A stretch of 64,000 bases of DNA from Phorcus lineatus (lineage: Eukaryota; Mollusca; Gastropoda; Trochida; Trochidae): NCBI GenBank assembly GCA_921293015.1, contig OV121092.1:1742001-1806000 (forward strand), written 5' to 3'. Under the pieces are notes generated by a model. That model was not told the origin of the DNA, did not search any database, and was given only the letters and a program-made list of their open reading frames with translations. Both the position numbers and the translations under genes were made by a program. Positions 34,691 through 46,330 of this stretch are shown here, in pieces (the first letter of the stretch is position 1; each line of letters starts with the position of its first letter).

Positions 34691-35983
34691 AACAAATGTA
34701 GACTGCATTGACGTCCCGTCAACTACTACTCGATCACACGTTCGTAATAACTTATAGCTGAAGAAGTTCTTGTTAGCTTTGAATGATGTCTGACCGTCAA
34801 GTTACAAGCGTTATAAATCACACGAGTCAGTCACTAAACCTCGCTCGTCAATTTTACAGCAGTACATTACTGTCCTTATAAGGAATAAGGTTGGGTTGTA
34901 AGTACTGCGCTGAACGCTGCGAGAGCTACTTTGTACGTTTGGCTTGCTATTTATCGAATATTTGCCCCATCAACATACATTTTGTTCTATCATAATTTTT
35001 AGATTTGTGACGTATCGTATCGTATCGTATCGTAAGAACTACAAGTATCATCTGAAAGCACAGATACTTGAAAATAAAAAGAATATATTCATTTTCATTG
35101 TTCAAATTGTATTGACATGTTTTGAACTCATTGTATATAATTATTTAACAGTGTTATATTTGGGATAAAAATATCCGCACTTGTACAATTTTTTTTCTCG
35201 GATCTAGTCCGTTGTGGCATTGGCCAATTGCCAGCAACTGACCAACTCGCCTATTTCGCCTCGCTTCCTTTATTCATATAGGTTCATCAGTTATTTTAAG
35301 TATTTTATGAAAAATGAATATGACAATTCCTCATTGTTTTTTTCAAAAATTATATATATAAAGACTCTATAAGGCGTTAGATTTTCTCCAAAAAAACCAT
35401 TATCTGTTGCATTTCACCCCTATTTTTATCCCTAATGATAACATTCGCAAAATATTAATCTTTGTTATAAATTATTCATACATTATTTCCTTCCTCACTT
35501 TCGTTTAAGGTATTTTCTGCTTTTTTATTTGAGATTTGGAGACGTTTTCGGTATTCATTCGAAAATAAAACATAAATAGAAGATCAATAAATGAAAATCA
35601 TAATTGCCTGCTATTCTTTTCGGAATATCATTGCGTTGAAGTGTCGTTCACAACTGTTTTAAGCATACCCCGAATATCAAACTCACACACGCTGTAATCT
35701 ATTTAATTTTCAAGGATATTTTAACGTCTCTCCGTGTCACATCAACCTTGCAACATTTCATCATATCATACAATCCTCGTATCCTCTTCGCCAAGCCACA
35801 AGGAAGCTAATTGACACTCGTACTCACAGTCGGATAGCGAATACGGAAGTGAGTGTGCCATTGTGTTAACAGCATCGGGCTCAGACCATCTCCCTGTCGT
35901 ACTCCATCTTCAACGGCTTTTGGGCCACGTTCAACTCTTTCCAAACTTTAGAGTCGTATCTGAAGTTTCTTATTATTCCAACC
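34691..35983. other. Intergenic / 5' region of the EF-hand gene
   Basis: A short CGTAT pentamer run lies at 35011-35034. No other gene was seen. The last ~150 bp are less AT-rich and may hold the EF-hand 5' UTR. No TATA box or initiator stood out. Confidence 0.45.
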
Positions 35984-38900
35984 ATGCCGGGCCTTTCGGA
36001 ACAGGACATGGAAAAATACAGAAGTTTATTCGAGGAAGTTGTGCAGGAAAGCGAAGAACAAAATGGAGAACTTTGTATGGAAGATTTTGAGAGACTGTTA
36101 GTGAAGTGTGGACACAGGCTCAACAGGGAAGCTGTTGTGGTGAGTTTTTCAACAATTCCTTTTGACACTTAATAAGATATATATTAATTAATTAAGATTA
36201 TTATAATTAATAATATATAATGTTTAAACTTTTTTCTTAGTATATATGATGACACGTAAATTCAGTGAAATAAAAGAGAATGTTTTTCCCTGTATCGAAT
36301 TAAGTCCTCCGTTTGATTGTTCGTAGTTGATGGTCTTGTACTTGTACGTCGCTGAATATTGATAATTTGAATCAGAAATCGGTTTAAGTTCACCTGCAGG
36401 TTGACAAATCATTATCTATTCAATCAAATGTACGTTAAGCATCTTACTTTATTTGGTACATAACCTATCTATCAGTCTTTCTTAAATCACCTTTATCAAT
36501 CATTCATATCAATGACTAATAAATAACACACAATATTACAAGCTTTCACAGCTTAATTTACACTCATTCATTTTGTTAAAAGAAGGCCTACCAAAGTTAG
36601 TCATCCTCAATTACATGTATTACATAAATGATTACATCAATGTATGGGGTAATTACATGTACGATTTATCATATAATATCGGTCGTGTGTAAAACGGTTA
36701 ATAGTTTCTTATAGTATCAAGTCTAGCCTAAAACAATTAACATTAATAGGATGTTGGTAGGTTCATTAGTAAAGCGTGTAACTATAAAAATAGACCTGCC
36801 ATTATTGTTGTCTTATTTCATTGAAGTAATTGTAAAATACGCTAGATTCCAAATACATTGATACTGATATATTCTATTTTTGCACACTTAAGAAAAATCT
36901 TCTTATCAAATAACATAGCTTTTAATATCAGTAAATCAAAACTTCCCCCAAAAAAGGTAGAAAGTGCCTTGAATACATATATACTACCGAACACGTTGTT
37001 CAGGGAGAATGTTCTTAACTTACATGTACTACAATTGTATCTACAACTAAGTCAGAAAAGTGATATACTTCCTAATCAGTCCACGTGTAGTGATAAAGTA
37101 AATGAAGTTCATTTCTAGTTCCTACGTATCTCATGTTATTACAAGTTAACACACATACTTTTACTTCCCTTGTAACTAAGTTTGAAAATGTTTCCTCAAG
37201 TCATATGGCAAACGTGATGATTGATTTGTGTATGTTCACTTGAAGCTATTAAATACATCAAACAAAATATGTAGACTAATACTTATCTACTTGTATCTGT
37301 CACATCGTGAAATAAATATTATGATTTATTAAATTTTTTTGAGAGTTACGGTTTAAACAACTTAAAAACGACAATCCTGTGCATAGATTAATTAGTTCGT
37401 CATTACCATATATGAATTCATACTAACATAATTTATACAAGATTGGAACATAAAACTGTATCCTGTATCTTAAAAGTTCAGGTCACTGCACTTTAGGTCA
37501 TTAATCAGTCAGTTACATATATGATCTATTATGGTTTCCTCTATGTTTTTATAAAAGGATGACATTCTCTATAATAATAAAAAAAACCTCTTATTATATA
37601 AAACGGTTCTCGAGAAAATACACATAGAAGAATTATCAGTCATACATTTCGAGAAAACAACTGTCAGCATTAACTGATTTTGCGTCACTGCACTTAAAGC
37701 CCATAAATCACAGTAAGTACATGTACGTGTATCAACATACATATCCACAGTTAATAGTGTAAGCTGTCATTAGAAATCCGTCCCAATTAATCACTATTAC
37801 ATCGGCATGTTAATTCCGCCTCAGGCTTGTCCGGTCGACCTGCCTGTCGTTGTAAGAAATAGCTGTGTTCTAATTGTCAGCTCGTACAGCAGACTTCATT
37901 ATTCACCATGGAAAAGAATGTATTGTGTATCTACTCGGTAGAAGTCTGGATTTTTAGAGTTTTGAAAACGCATATTACAAACATTCGTTTATTGTGTTTA
38001 TATAAAAATACAGAAGTATCATACACATTTGTGTTGTTTGATGAATTAATTTAAAGTGACACAGAGTGTCTTTAATGATTTGTCATGTGGCTTAAACAAG
38101 ATCCATTATGTCATATGTTTTGAGTTATGTTCAAATCGCCTGCTGAAACATCTTTAAATCTAAAATGCCCGAATTAAGATATTTTTTTGTCTACAATAAA
38201 AATCGAAGAACGGTCATATTAATTTTGACAAGAAAAAAATCATCCTCCTTTTACATGAATCTGAGTTAAATGCCCCTCTTAACACTTCCAAGCGATGTTT
38301 GTCTTTGTGCTTGCTGTAAATAAGTTTTAAAAAATGCCATTGTCCGGTTTATATATATATAGGGTTTGACATACTTGACACCACCAACAGTCTCTGTGCA
38401 CCTTTAAACGCTTTCCTTTAGAAAGGGCAATATTCATTTTCAGCTCTTTGAAACTGGGTTAAGTCTTGGCTGACAAACAAGTAGCGCTTGAGCAAATACG
38501 TTGTATGATTCATGGTATCATATCAACATTGATAGATTCAGGCATTATATGTTGCAAAAGGGGGAAGCAATTGGATAGCATTTTTCTTTTGTCAAACCTT
38601 GGCAATAAACACAATTCAACACGCTGTATAAACAGGAAGTTGTCAACTCCGTTTCATGTTAAAATTTCCTATTTCAGATTGTTATATAGACTGTCATTTA
38701 ATCTCTGAAATGTAACTTTAATTAATGAAATTAATATTCTAAACGAAGGTGACAAATTTGAGTAGAAACCTTTGATAAACATGCTTTTACTTTTATATGA
38801 CAACCTAACAATATGATCGATGAAACTGTCATTCAATAGGCACATAAAGTAATTGGTAAATACCTTTCTTAAATTTATGAGTTCGCCGTAGCTGATTAAT

Positions 38901-41900
38901 GAATGAATGAAATGCTTAATGAGTCTTTTTTTCGAATATTGTCTATGAAGAATAGAATGAAAGATGTAGCTCGTCGTATCTGTATCATTGAATCTTATTT
39001 TTCGAAAATTGTTCATGCAGAATAAAATGAAACATATCAACAAGCATGAAGAACAACTTTCGGTCTTAAATTTCTATACTCTTGATCCTCATGCATTTTC
39101 AAACGTGTGAACATCTTTATATTATGTTTTAACGCCAAGCCACATCAGAATCAACCACATCACCAAGTGACATGCCCATCCTTTGACAAAATAAGGAATT
39201 AAGATTTAGTATATTTCTAAAAAGTATAATGTGGCTATTTAAGTAAACGTTACAATTAGTCGACAGAGGTCGCTGTATAAATGTCCACAACACAACGAGG
39301 TCAAGTAGCCAGCTACAGCTGAAACAGGAAACCGTTCCTTAAACACAATCGAGTCAGTCTGAAAGTATGTTGCTAGAGTTCTCTGTTTTTAAACAGTGAT
39401 AGTTAATACATCTGCACATTGAGGCTATTAAACGATTTTCCGTGTAATACAAATTATAACACCAATTTCACTTTTTCCGTTCGTCTATCCTTCAGCCGGA
39501 CTGTAATGTATCTCTATTATTTAGTTAACGTTCACCAAAATTCAAATAAAATCTAATTTCGCCAGTGCTAATCCGTGATATACAGCCATATCTCTGTTTG
39601 CAGTCCCTTTTCGTTTCTACGGACACTGATGGCGACTGGAAGATCGGAGTGGAAGAATTCCTCGACTTTGTATCCAGAGTGGCACCCTCCGGATCCCCCG
39701 AATCTCTGTGAGTGTCAAGCGTCTCAAAATATGATGGTGATATATATCCATATGGTGAAGTATATTGGACAAAAATAGCTAGAGATCTATGATACGTGGA
39801 ACAATACAATGTCCCGCAATCATATCGGGGGTAATATGTTTCATACGATGCCCTAGGGCAAAATATCAATTATACATTTTGACGTCACGTCAAAAACAAT
39901 GCTTTGACGTCACAGTTCGCCTATGACGTAGTGTTCTAAATGCGCCTATGCCTTTGCTTGGATGTTGATTTGATTTGCTTCTTTGATTTCTCGACATTGG
40001 TAATAAACAGAATATCATATTCGTGCCCATGACATACTATGTTTACGACACTCGTGCCTTAATATCAGTATGTCCCTCGCTCTCGCTCTGGTAATACTAA
40101 TATTAAGCACTCTCGTCGTAAACATAGTATGTCATGGACACTCATATAATATCCTCTATATAAATCTTGTGTCCAGTATAAATAAGCATATTAATAATAT
40201 TTGCACATGTGCATCCTTTACTCTTGCCAGGCCACGATTGTTTATGTATGGTGCGAGTTCGAGTAAGTCGTCGTCAAAGACATCGAAAATTTGTTATTGG
40301 TTACAAAATTAAACAAGAGCATCCTCGGTCGACTAGGGCCTTTGGTTCCGATACACTTCCCAAATCAACCTTTGGAAACTTCATCAGAAAATGTTGTATC
40401 CGAGTATAAGAGGTTCACGGAAATCAAATGCGAGGGAATATTTCCTTTTGTGAACACATACTTAATGCTCATTCAAACATTTATAACACGCACATAGCGA
40501 ATGAATTTAATTCATGAGTCAACACCATACTTTAAAGGGACACAGATCATGTTGTTTGGGTCAGATGTGTCAAATTTTATAAATCATTTTCAAATGGTGG
40601 TTTTTTTTCTGAAAATTGAAATATCAAAATTACTTAAACGTTATGTTGGAAACTGATTATAGTGGATACAATGATAACTATGAGTTGGTATTGTTTAGTA
40701 GGTAACTAAGCAAACGTAAATGGGACGCAAAATTTCGACTTCTTTATATACGGCTGTTTTTAAATTACAATCGAAAACAATAAAGTTATTATTTTTGAAA
40801 TAAAGAGATAAACTTGTTGCTACAGATAGGCGATTTGATTTCAACATGTCATATGATATTTTGGCTTTATTTAAGCCACACACAAAACGTAACATACTCT
40901 GTGTCACTTTATGAAGCGGGGAATGAAACTTGCATTCTGTTTCCACCTATAACAAAACAATCCCCAGTGAGATTATTAGTCAATTTGTCTCGTCGGAAAC
41001 AACGTGGAAGAGAACTTCCGTGAGTTATTTGAGAAACATGTTTTTCTATTTTATCGAGAAGAAGTGAGTGTTACTGAAAAGTTTCATTTTGATTCTAATC
41101 GGTTTTGCAGAATCACAATATGAAGGTATGAAGTCTTAGGTTAAATAACTAGTATCCATGTAAGTTGTATTTTTTCTTGGTTTTGTCACACACCTTAGCG
41201 CTGTTTTTCGATTATCATCTTAAACAAATGAGTGTAATAGGTTTGGTATCTTTTGGATGGGCTGTATGAGATGTTTTGAATGATCATCTTTGTTTTTTTT
41301 ACACGTTTGGAGGGTGAAAATTATGTCTTAAAATGACGGAGTGTCTCTTTAAGATGTTACTGAATATTCAATATCATCAGTCTTTAATTCTTTGTGTAGT
41401 ATGTAAAAGAAATATGTCGAAAACAGTTTATATTTGTATCACGACTGAAAACTATTTATTGTAGAACTTTATAATAGAATCTAAAATTTCTGTAGAGTAG
41501 TTATAACAATACATATAAAAATGATAAAGTAGCTATTAATGCTGCATAGTTGAGGCATCCGAAATATTTCCTTGACAGAGTAATAATTGGACGCAAATCA
41601 TGTCATCGTATTCTATAGTGATAGTTATGCATTTATTCGGTACGGCATTATAATTACAATCATCGAGTATTTACAGTTAACAAACAAGCATTCCGTTATG
41701 TAAACCGGCGGTCGTTTTGATGTACTTACCTTCTTAAAGTCACTACGCTCTGATAACAGACGGGAAATGCCGAAATATTGCTTCAGAATTATCAACAATG
41801 ATATCCTTCAATTCTTAATTCAGTGGTTGATGAATGGTTATTGTAATTGATTCAAGAGTAAAGGGGTGGGAATCCTGTTGTTGGCACTAAGACACTCTTA

Positions 41901-44900
41901 ACCTCATAATATTTCGTCTATTGAGACCTTTCGCCCTTTTCCGTTTTCCCATTTGTACATACCTTGGCATTTGCTGCTGTCTCTGTAATTATCCGTTTCA
42001 AAAGTATTTAACTTCAATGAGGATTTTGCTGATATACGACACTTTATAATGACGATATAGTTTAAAGCAATAACTGAATGTTTGAGGTATAGCATCTTCC
42101 CACGGCAAGGTGAAAATGTATCGAGATAGACTCTATCCATTTTCTACCTTGCCTTCAGCGGTAAAAAAAGCCTGTGATACGAAGAAGCGACACCTAACGT
42201 CATCACGAGTTACCACCCTTACTATCAAATCACCGTTTACATTTGAAACATACGCCCGGCCTGGAGACTTATGATAAAGAAAATCCAAGCAAACATTTCA
42301 TGTTATACTTTAGTCAGATGGATTATTTGCAGGAACTCACTGACAACACCAATAATTAAATTTTAACAATTAAATCAAATCGGGCTGTATTCCTCAAGTA
42401 ATTATTGTTTTTGTCTCCTTCTTAAACAAACGTAATTTGGAAAAGCAACATCATACATAAAAATCCTCATTATAGACCTTGATCGATCTCAAATACCTCG
42501 TCAGTCCACTCAGTCGAGATTTAGAGTTCTTAAACAAACGTATTTTGGAATAGCAACAGCATACATACAAATCCTCATTATAGATCTTGATCTATGTCCA
42601 GTCTGTTTGCTGTTTTCAATTAGAAGGCTTGAGCCTTGTCGATATTTTCCATCAATGACAGCTGACAACCTGAGATCTCAAGGAAGAGTTAGACGAGGAC
42701 ATCAACTACAAGGAGCAGGGTCTTGTATCTGTGTTTAAAGTGACAAGAGAGCCGAGTTCTCGACCCTTCACCAACTTCTCAGAGAGTGCAGTTATCGTTC
42801 TTTGAACTGGATACTATGCCGACAATGCATTTGCCTACTGAATAAAGTGATGTGCAAAGGATGTCAATAAATACCCGACACTTTCCCAATACTCGTAACC
42901 AAAACTCGTCTATAAAGGCTGAAGACGGTCAAATACATCTTAACAGGTGTACTCTCCATACCCAAGAACGTGGGCCTAACATAAACATAAGGTATTCGTT
43001 GATTTCCTAAGTTCTTGAAAGAACTGAAATGTAGGCTTTTCCCTTCATCTGGTCAATTTTTGTTTTAGGGGAAGAATCAAGTTGCATGGAGACATGTTTC
43101 CAGTACGGTTGTAGCTCTGCAGGGAATCATGAACGATTTGTTGCCATTTGTGGACAATAGTTCTGTTTGCATTGTGTTATCATTAGGTCATCTTGCTACA
43201 TCAGCGTAATTGAATCCGATCAACCAGCTCCTTCCATATACCCTGATCTCCTTCGAACCAAATCCCTCGTACGACTGGCGCGGCCTAATGTTCGTGACTG
43301 TGCTCACCCGCTATTATTTAAGCCAATGAAATGTCGTTACCCAAGGAGCTTGAAGATACTCTTTTGAAGTTAACGGACTTCTCCATCCGGGTTGCGCCGC
43401 TGTTGCTGGATGCGAGTCGTCTCATTGGCTGATTAGATAGCTAGCGATACGAGGCTTTTGGCTTAAAGGATGTCAGCGTACATGGAAGGAGCTCGTTCAG
43501 CGGATTCAATTACGCTGATGTAGCAGGATGTCATTAGGCATGATACCATCGACTGTGAGCATACCTGGATAACACTGTAAGGTATCAATGGAATTGTATT
43601 AAGATACTTTGTTTCATACCTGATAATCGAATCCAATCCGAGTAACCGCTACAACCGCATGAAAACATAAAGCAGCGAGAATCAGAGCTCGGCATTCCAT
43701 CTCTTGTTTGGTACTTAAACAGAAATGGCTGCGTATAGAATAACTTCATCCACGTTACCAAACGAATCTGGTTCTACATTTACAGGCATAGATTGATGTC
43801 GCTGGAAGTAACACGTGATATTGATATTGACATTGTAATTGTAACTTCATAGGTGTTTTACACACATTGACAATTATTACCCTAAACGTGTTTGACGCTT
43901 GATAATTTCATGAAATAGTTATGTGCTTAACACAGTATTGACATGTTCGTGTTGTTTTTATTTTAAATTGAAAATGACACATACTTCCTTTTGTAGTTCA
44001 GATTGACCTATGCTACTAGAATGGTTGAAGATACGAACATGCTCGTTCACTGATATCACAAATTAAGTTTGTATGGTAGGTTCTTCTATAGCATGAGCAC
44101 ATCGTTTGTAGACTCTTCATTTCACTTATTGCACAGATCGTCAAAATCTCGTTATCGAAAGATTTCAAGGTTGTCTAAGAAGATATGTAAGTACATATAT
44201 GATGCCTTACTTTTCCTGAAATTTAGGTTTTTCCCCTTTAATGACATGTATTTCGTCCTAGCAGTCAAGTATGTAATTGACTGTCAACAGTTAGCTTTGA
44301 GATCAACTCTGCTTATCAAAGTTTGGCAATGATGATTTTCTATATTTGGCACTGCATCGAGTCTTTTCTTTTTACAGCGCAGCATCATTTCAATGGAGTT
44401 TACAGGAGAATAATGTCAGTAAAGCTAGCCACATCAACTACCATCAGGTCGAAATGGAGTTATCATGTCATGTGTAACACACATGTATTCTATCGTATTT
44501 TTGCACAGTCAGCTATCAGTTGGATGTAAATTCGAGGGGAATAATGACAACAAAGCCATCTACATCAACTCCCATAAAATCAAAATGTGTGTTTAATGGT
44601 CTCAACCTTAGAAATCACAAAAATAATTCTGTCGTATCTCTTCACAGCGCTGCAGCATTACGACGGAGGTTCGAAGAAAAAGATGTTAATAAGGATGGTT
44701 ACATCTCCCTTGAGGAACTCAAAAGTCTTCTGGATGAAATGGGTTATACTACGGATGAGGAGTGGATCCAGAACTTCATGAAGGACTACGACACTGATGG
44801 GGATGGACGGATGAATTTCGAGGAGTTCGTGGGCATGTTCGTCCAGACGCAGCTTCTGGATGTGGACAAGGATGATGAAGAGGAGGATAAAGAGACTGAA

Positions 44901-45961
44901 GCTGTTGTAGCCCAGATCACTGATATTCTTTTGTCGTGAGTTAATTTATACCTTAAAAGTATGACAGTTCTAAAGCTAATTCAGCCTATGTAAATCCGAT
45001 CTAGCTCCTTCCTAATACACTGATCTTGTTCGGGCCAAGATGCCTCGTACGATTGGATCGGCATGATATTCGTGGCTTAGTTCACCTGTTATTCAGCAAA
45101 GGGAATGTCGTTAGCGAAAAGCTACTAATTTGAACTCAACGGATTTTCCATCCGGGATGTGCCGCTGTTGCTGAATACGAGTAGTCTCATTGGCTGATTA
45201 GATGGCTAGGGATACGAGGCGTTTGGCTTGAAAGAGTATGAGGAAGGAGCAAGTGCGGATTCATCATTTTTAATAAGAGAGCTCAAATGCCATCATGGGA
45301 TAAAAAGGATTTTGCTATTTCAATATACACTGAAGTTTCTTGATCATTAATTAATGTCAGTTAAGGAAATCCTTTCTTCCGCAGGGCTGACGGAATCAGA
45401 CAGACTTGTAATGAAAGAGGGCTCGTTGAAGATGGATCGGTTGCCGTGAGTGACCTTCGGTCAGTTCTGTCTGAGGTCAAAGTTGAAATGTCAGAAGAGG
45501 ACCTCGAAAGAAGCATTCAAGATCTTGACAGAAATGGCGATGGACGGATAAACCTGGACGAATTCGTTTGCCGCTTTGAAGATGTCATCACTGTGGACAC
45601 AGAAGAAACGGAGGACGGGGAGGTGAACGGAAACCAATATGAAGAAGCCCGACCCTATCAGGCTGACGATAACGTCACTAATGACGTCATGCCGGAAGAG
45701 GAAAAGGCGGTGCCTGAAGTACCAGCTGCGCAGGAGGAAGAGGCTGGTCGTTATGAAGAAGAGAAGCCAGCTGGTACTTCCAACGGGAAGGAGGAGACGA
45801 GCAGGGAGAGAAGGAGTACGGACACAGAAGTTGCCAAGTTGAGCAAAACGTTTGATGCTGGTTCAAAGAAAACAAGACAAACTAGCTGTGGAGATGATGG
45901 CGCAAAAAATGAATGTAAAGGCGTTGGAGTGAAAAGTTTGATTGCCAAGTGGTCAAAGTAA
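35984..45961 (+). CDS. Multi-EF-hand calcium-binding protein, 374 residues, four exons
   Basis: Exons 35984-36139, 39604-39707, 44648-44935 and 45385-45961 have GT/AG boundaries and join to exactly 375 codons ending in TAA. Calmodulin-like repeats: a degenerate first hand (~10-48); canonical loops DTDGDWKIGVEE (59-70), DVNKDGYISLEE (98-109) and DTDGDGRMNFEE (134-145); a degenerate hand (~190-210); and DRNGDGRINLDE (231-242). So there are four predicted Ca2+ sites in six hands. After ~250 comes a Glu/Lys/Ser-rich, low-complexity tail of ~120 residues with no recognised domain. No signal peptide is seen, so it is probably intracellular. It could be called calmodulin- or troponin-C-like; orthology is not established. 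The start ATG has an ACC just upstream and no in-frame ATG competes. A broken paralogue follows at 48863-52694. Confidence 0.88.
38051..38355. repeat. Dispersed TTAAAG-GACAC repeat family, copy 3
   Basis: Begins with the small palindrome TTAAAGTGACAC-A-GAGTGTCTTTAA. It shares GTTCAAATCGCCT with copy 1 and TTGCTGTAAATAAGTTTT with copy 2. It lies in the first intron of the EF-hand gene. Confidence 0.6.
39880..39912. promoter_or_regulatory. Two TGACGTCA palindromes (CRE-like)
   Basis: Perfect TGACGTCA octamers at 39880-39887 and 39905-39912 lie in the second intron of the EF-hand gene. They match the CREB/ATF consensus, but could equally be part of a repeat element. There is no functional evidence. 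Confidence 0.3.
40028..40136. repeat. Inverted repeat, ~44-bp arms
   Basis: The arm 40028-40071 (CATGACATACTATGTTTACG...) is the near-perfect reverse complement of 40092-40136, with a ~20-bp spacer rich in CTCGCT. A diverged relative of one arm and spacer is visible at ~47866-47965. Confidence 0.8.
40532..41352. mobile_element. Candidate TIR element of the TTAAAG-GACAC family, copy 4
   Basis: The left end TTAAAGGGACAC (40532) and the right end GTGTCTCTTTAA (41341-41352) are inverted. The interior is AT-rich without coding frames. It sits in the EF-hand second intron. Confidence 0.5.
42418..42600. repeat. Tandem duplication, ~110-bp period
   Basis: CTTAAACAAACGTAaTTTGG... and CCTCATTATAGAccTTGATC at 42418-42492 recur at 42529-42600 with few changes. 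Intronic. Confidence 0.8.
43188..43530. mobile_element. MITE with long TIRs and 8-bp target duplication, copy 2
   Basis: The ends CATC(T/C)TGCTACATCAGCGT and the reverse complement at the right (to 43530) extend as inverted arms of ~90 bp. Both sides carry TCATTAGG (43180-43187 and 43531-43538), an 8-bp duplication as made by hAT-type transposases. It has no coding capacity. Same family as 25431-25757 and 44983-45268. Confidence 0.85.
44377..44640 (+). pseudogene. Two decayed copies of an EF-hand exon
   Basis: After an acceptor-like ACAG at ~44379, and again after CACAG at ~44509, a ~90-bp stretch aligns with the start of the real exon at 44648. The two copies are clearly alike (AATAATG(T/A)CA(G/A)(T/C)AAAGC, ACATCAACT-CCAT). 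In the matching frame they read like the EF-loop region but with the Ca2+ ligands lost, and each runs into a stop after ~33 codons with no good donor. Confidence 0.6.
44983..45268. mobile_element. MITE copy 3, degraded ends
   Basis: The body is shared with copies 1 and 2 (GGATCGGCATGATATTCGTG, CTCATTGGCTGATTAGATGG). The terminal repeats are eroded. It lies in the last intron of the EF-hand gene. Confidence 0.7.
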
Positions 45962-46316
45962 CACTATTACTAAGAAGGTATTTGTTATCACAGGAACTTT
46001 TATAAGTGTTTCTATTGGACTCGGACTTGTTACTTTCCATGCTTTTCTACCGTTGTCTTTGATGTTCTTGCTGGATCTTGATATGATCTTCTAAAGCATC
46101 ATGTGCCGAAAACGTCGCCTGTGTTTCATTAGTCACTACGAAACATTCCAGTCTTGTTTTTCTCTCAAGTATGTTTGTATTTCATGTTAGCTTATTTGTA
46201 ATATTTTTACAAGACTTCTATAATACTCATTCCATCTGGATCTTCAAATGGTGTTTCGCATTTTGTAAACTTAGACGCTGTTAATATCAATCAATATTTT
46301 TTATCGATCTTTTATA

Positions 46317-46330
46317 AAAATAAAAATCTT
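46317..46330 (+). terminator. Candidate polyadenylation signal of the EF-hand gene
   Basis: AAAATAAAAATC lies ~355 bp after the stop codon. It is the first AATAAA downstream. Confidence 0.45.

Noticed and set aside
35863-36168. ORFs in other frames over the first EF-hand exon
   Set aside because: Only the frame from ATG 35984 joins in phase with the downstream EF-hand exons.
44520-44647. Extension of the EF-hand exon upstream to 44520
   Set aside because: The frame is open by chance. The AG at 44646-44647 gives the correct phase to join the 39604-39707 exon, and the upstream part is a decayed copy.
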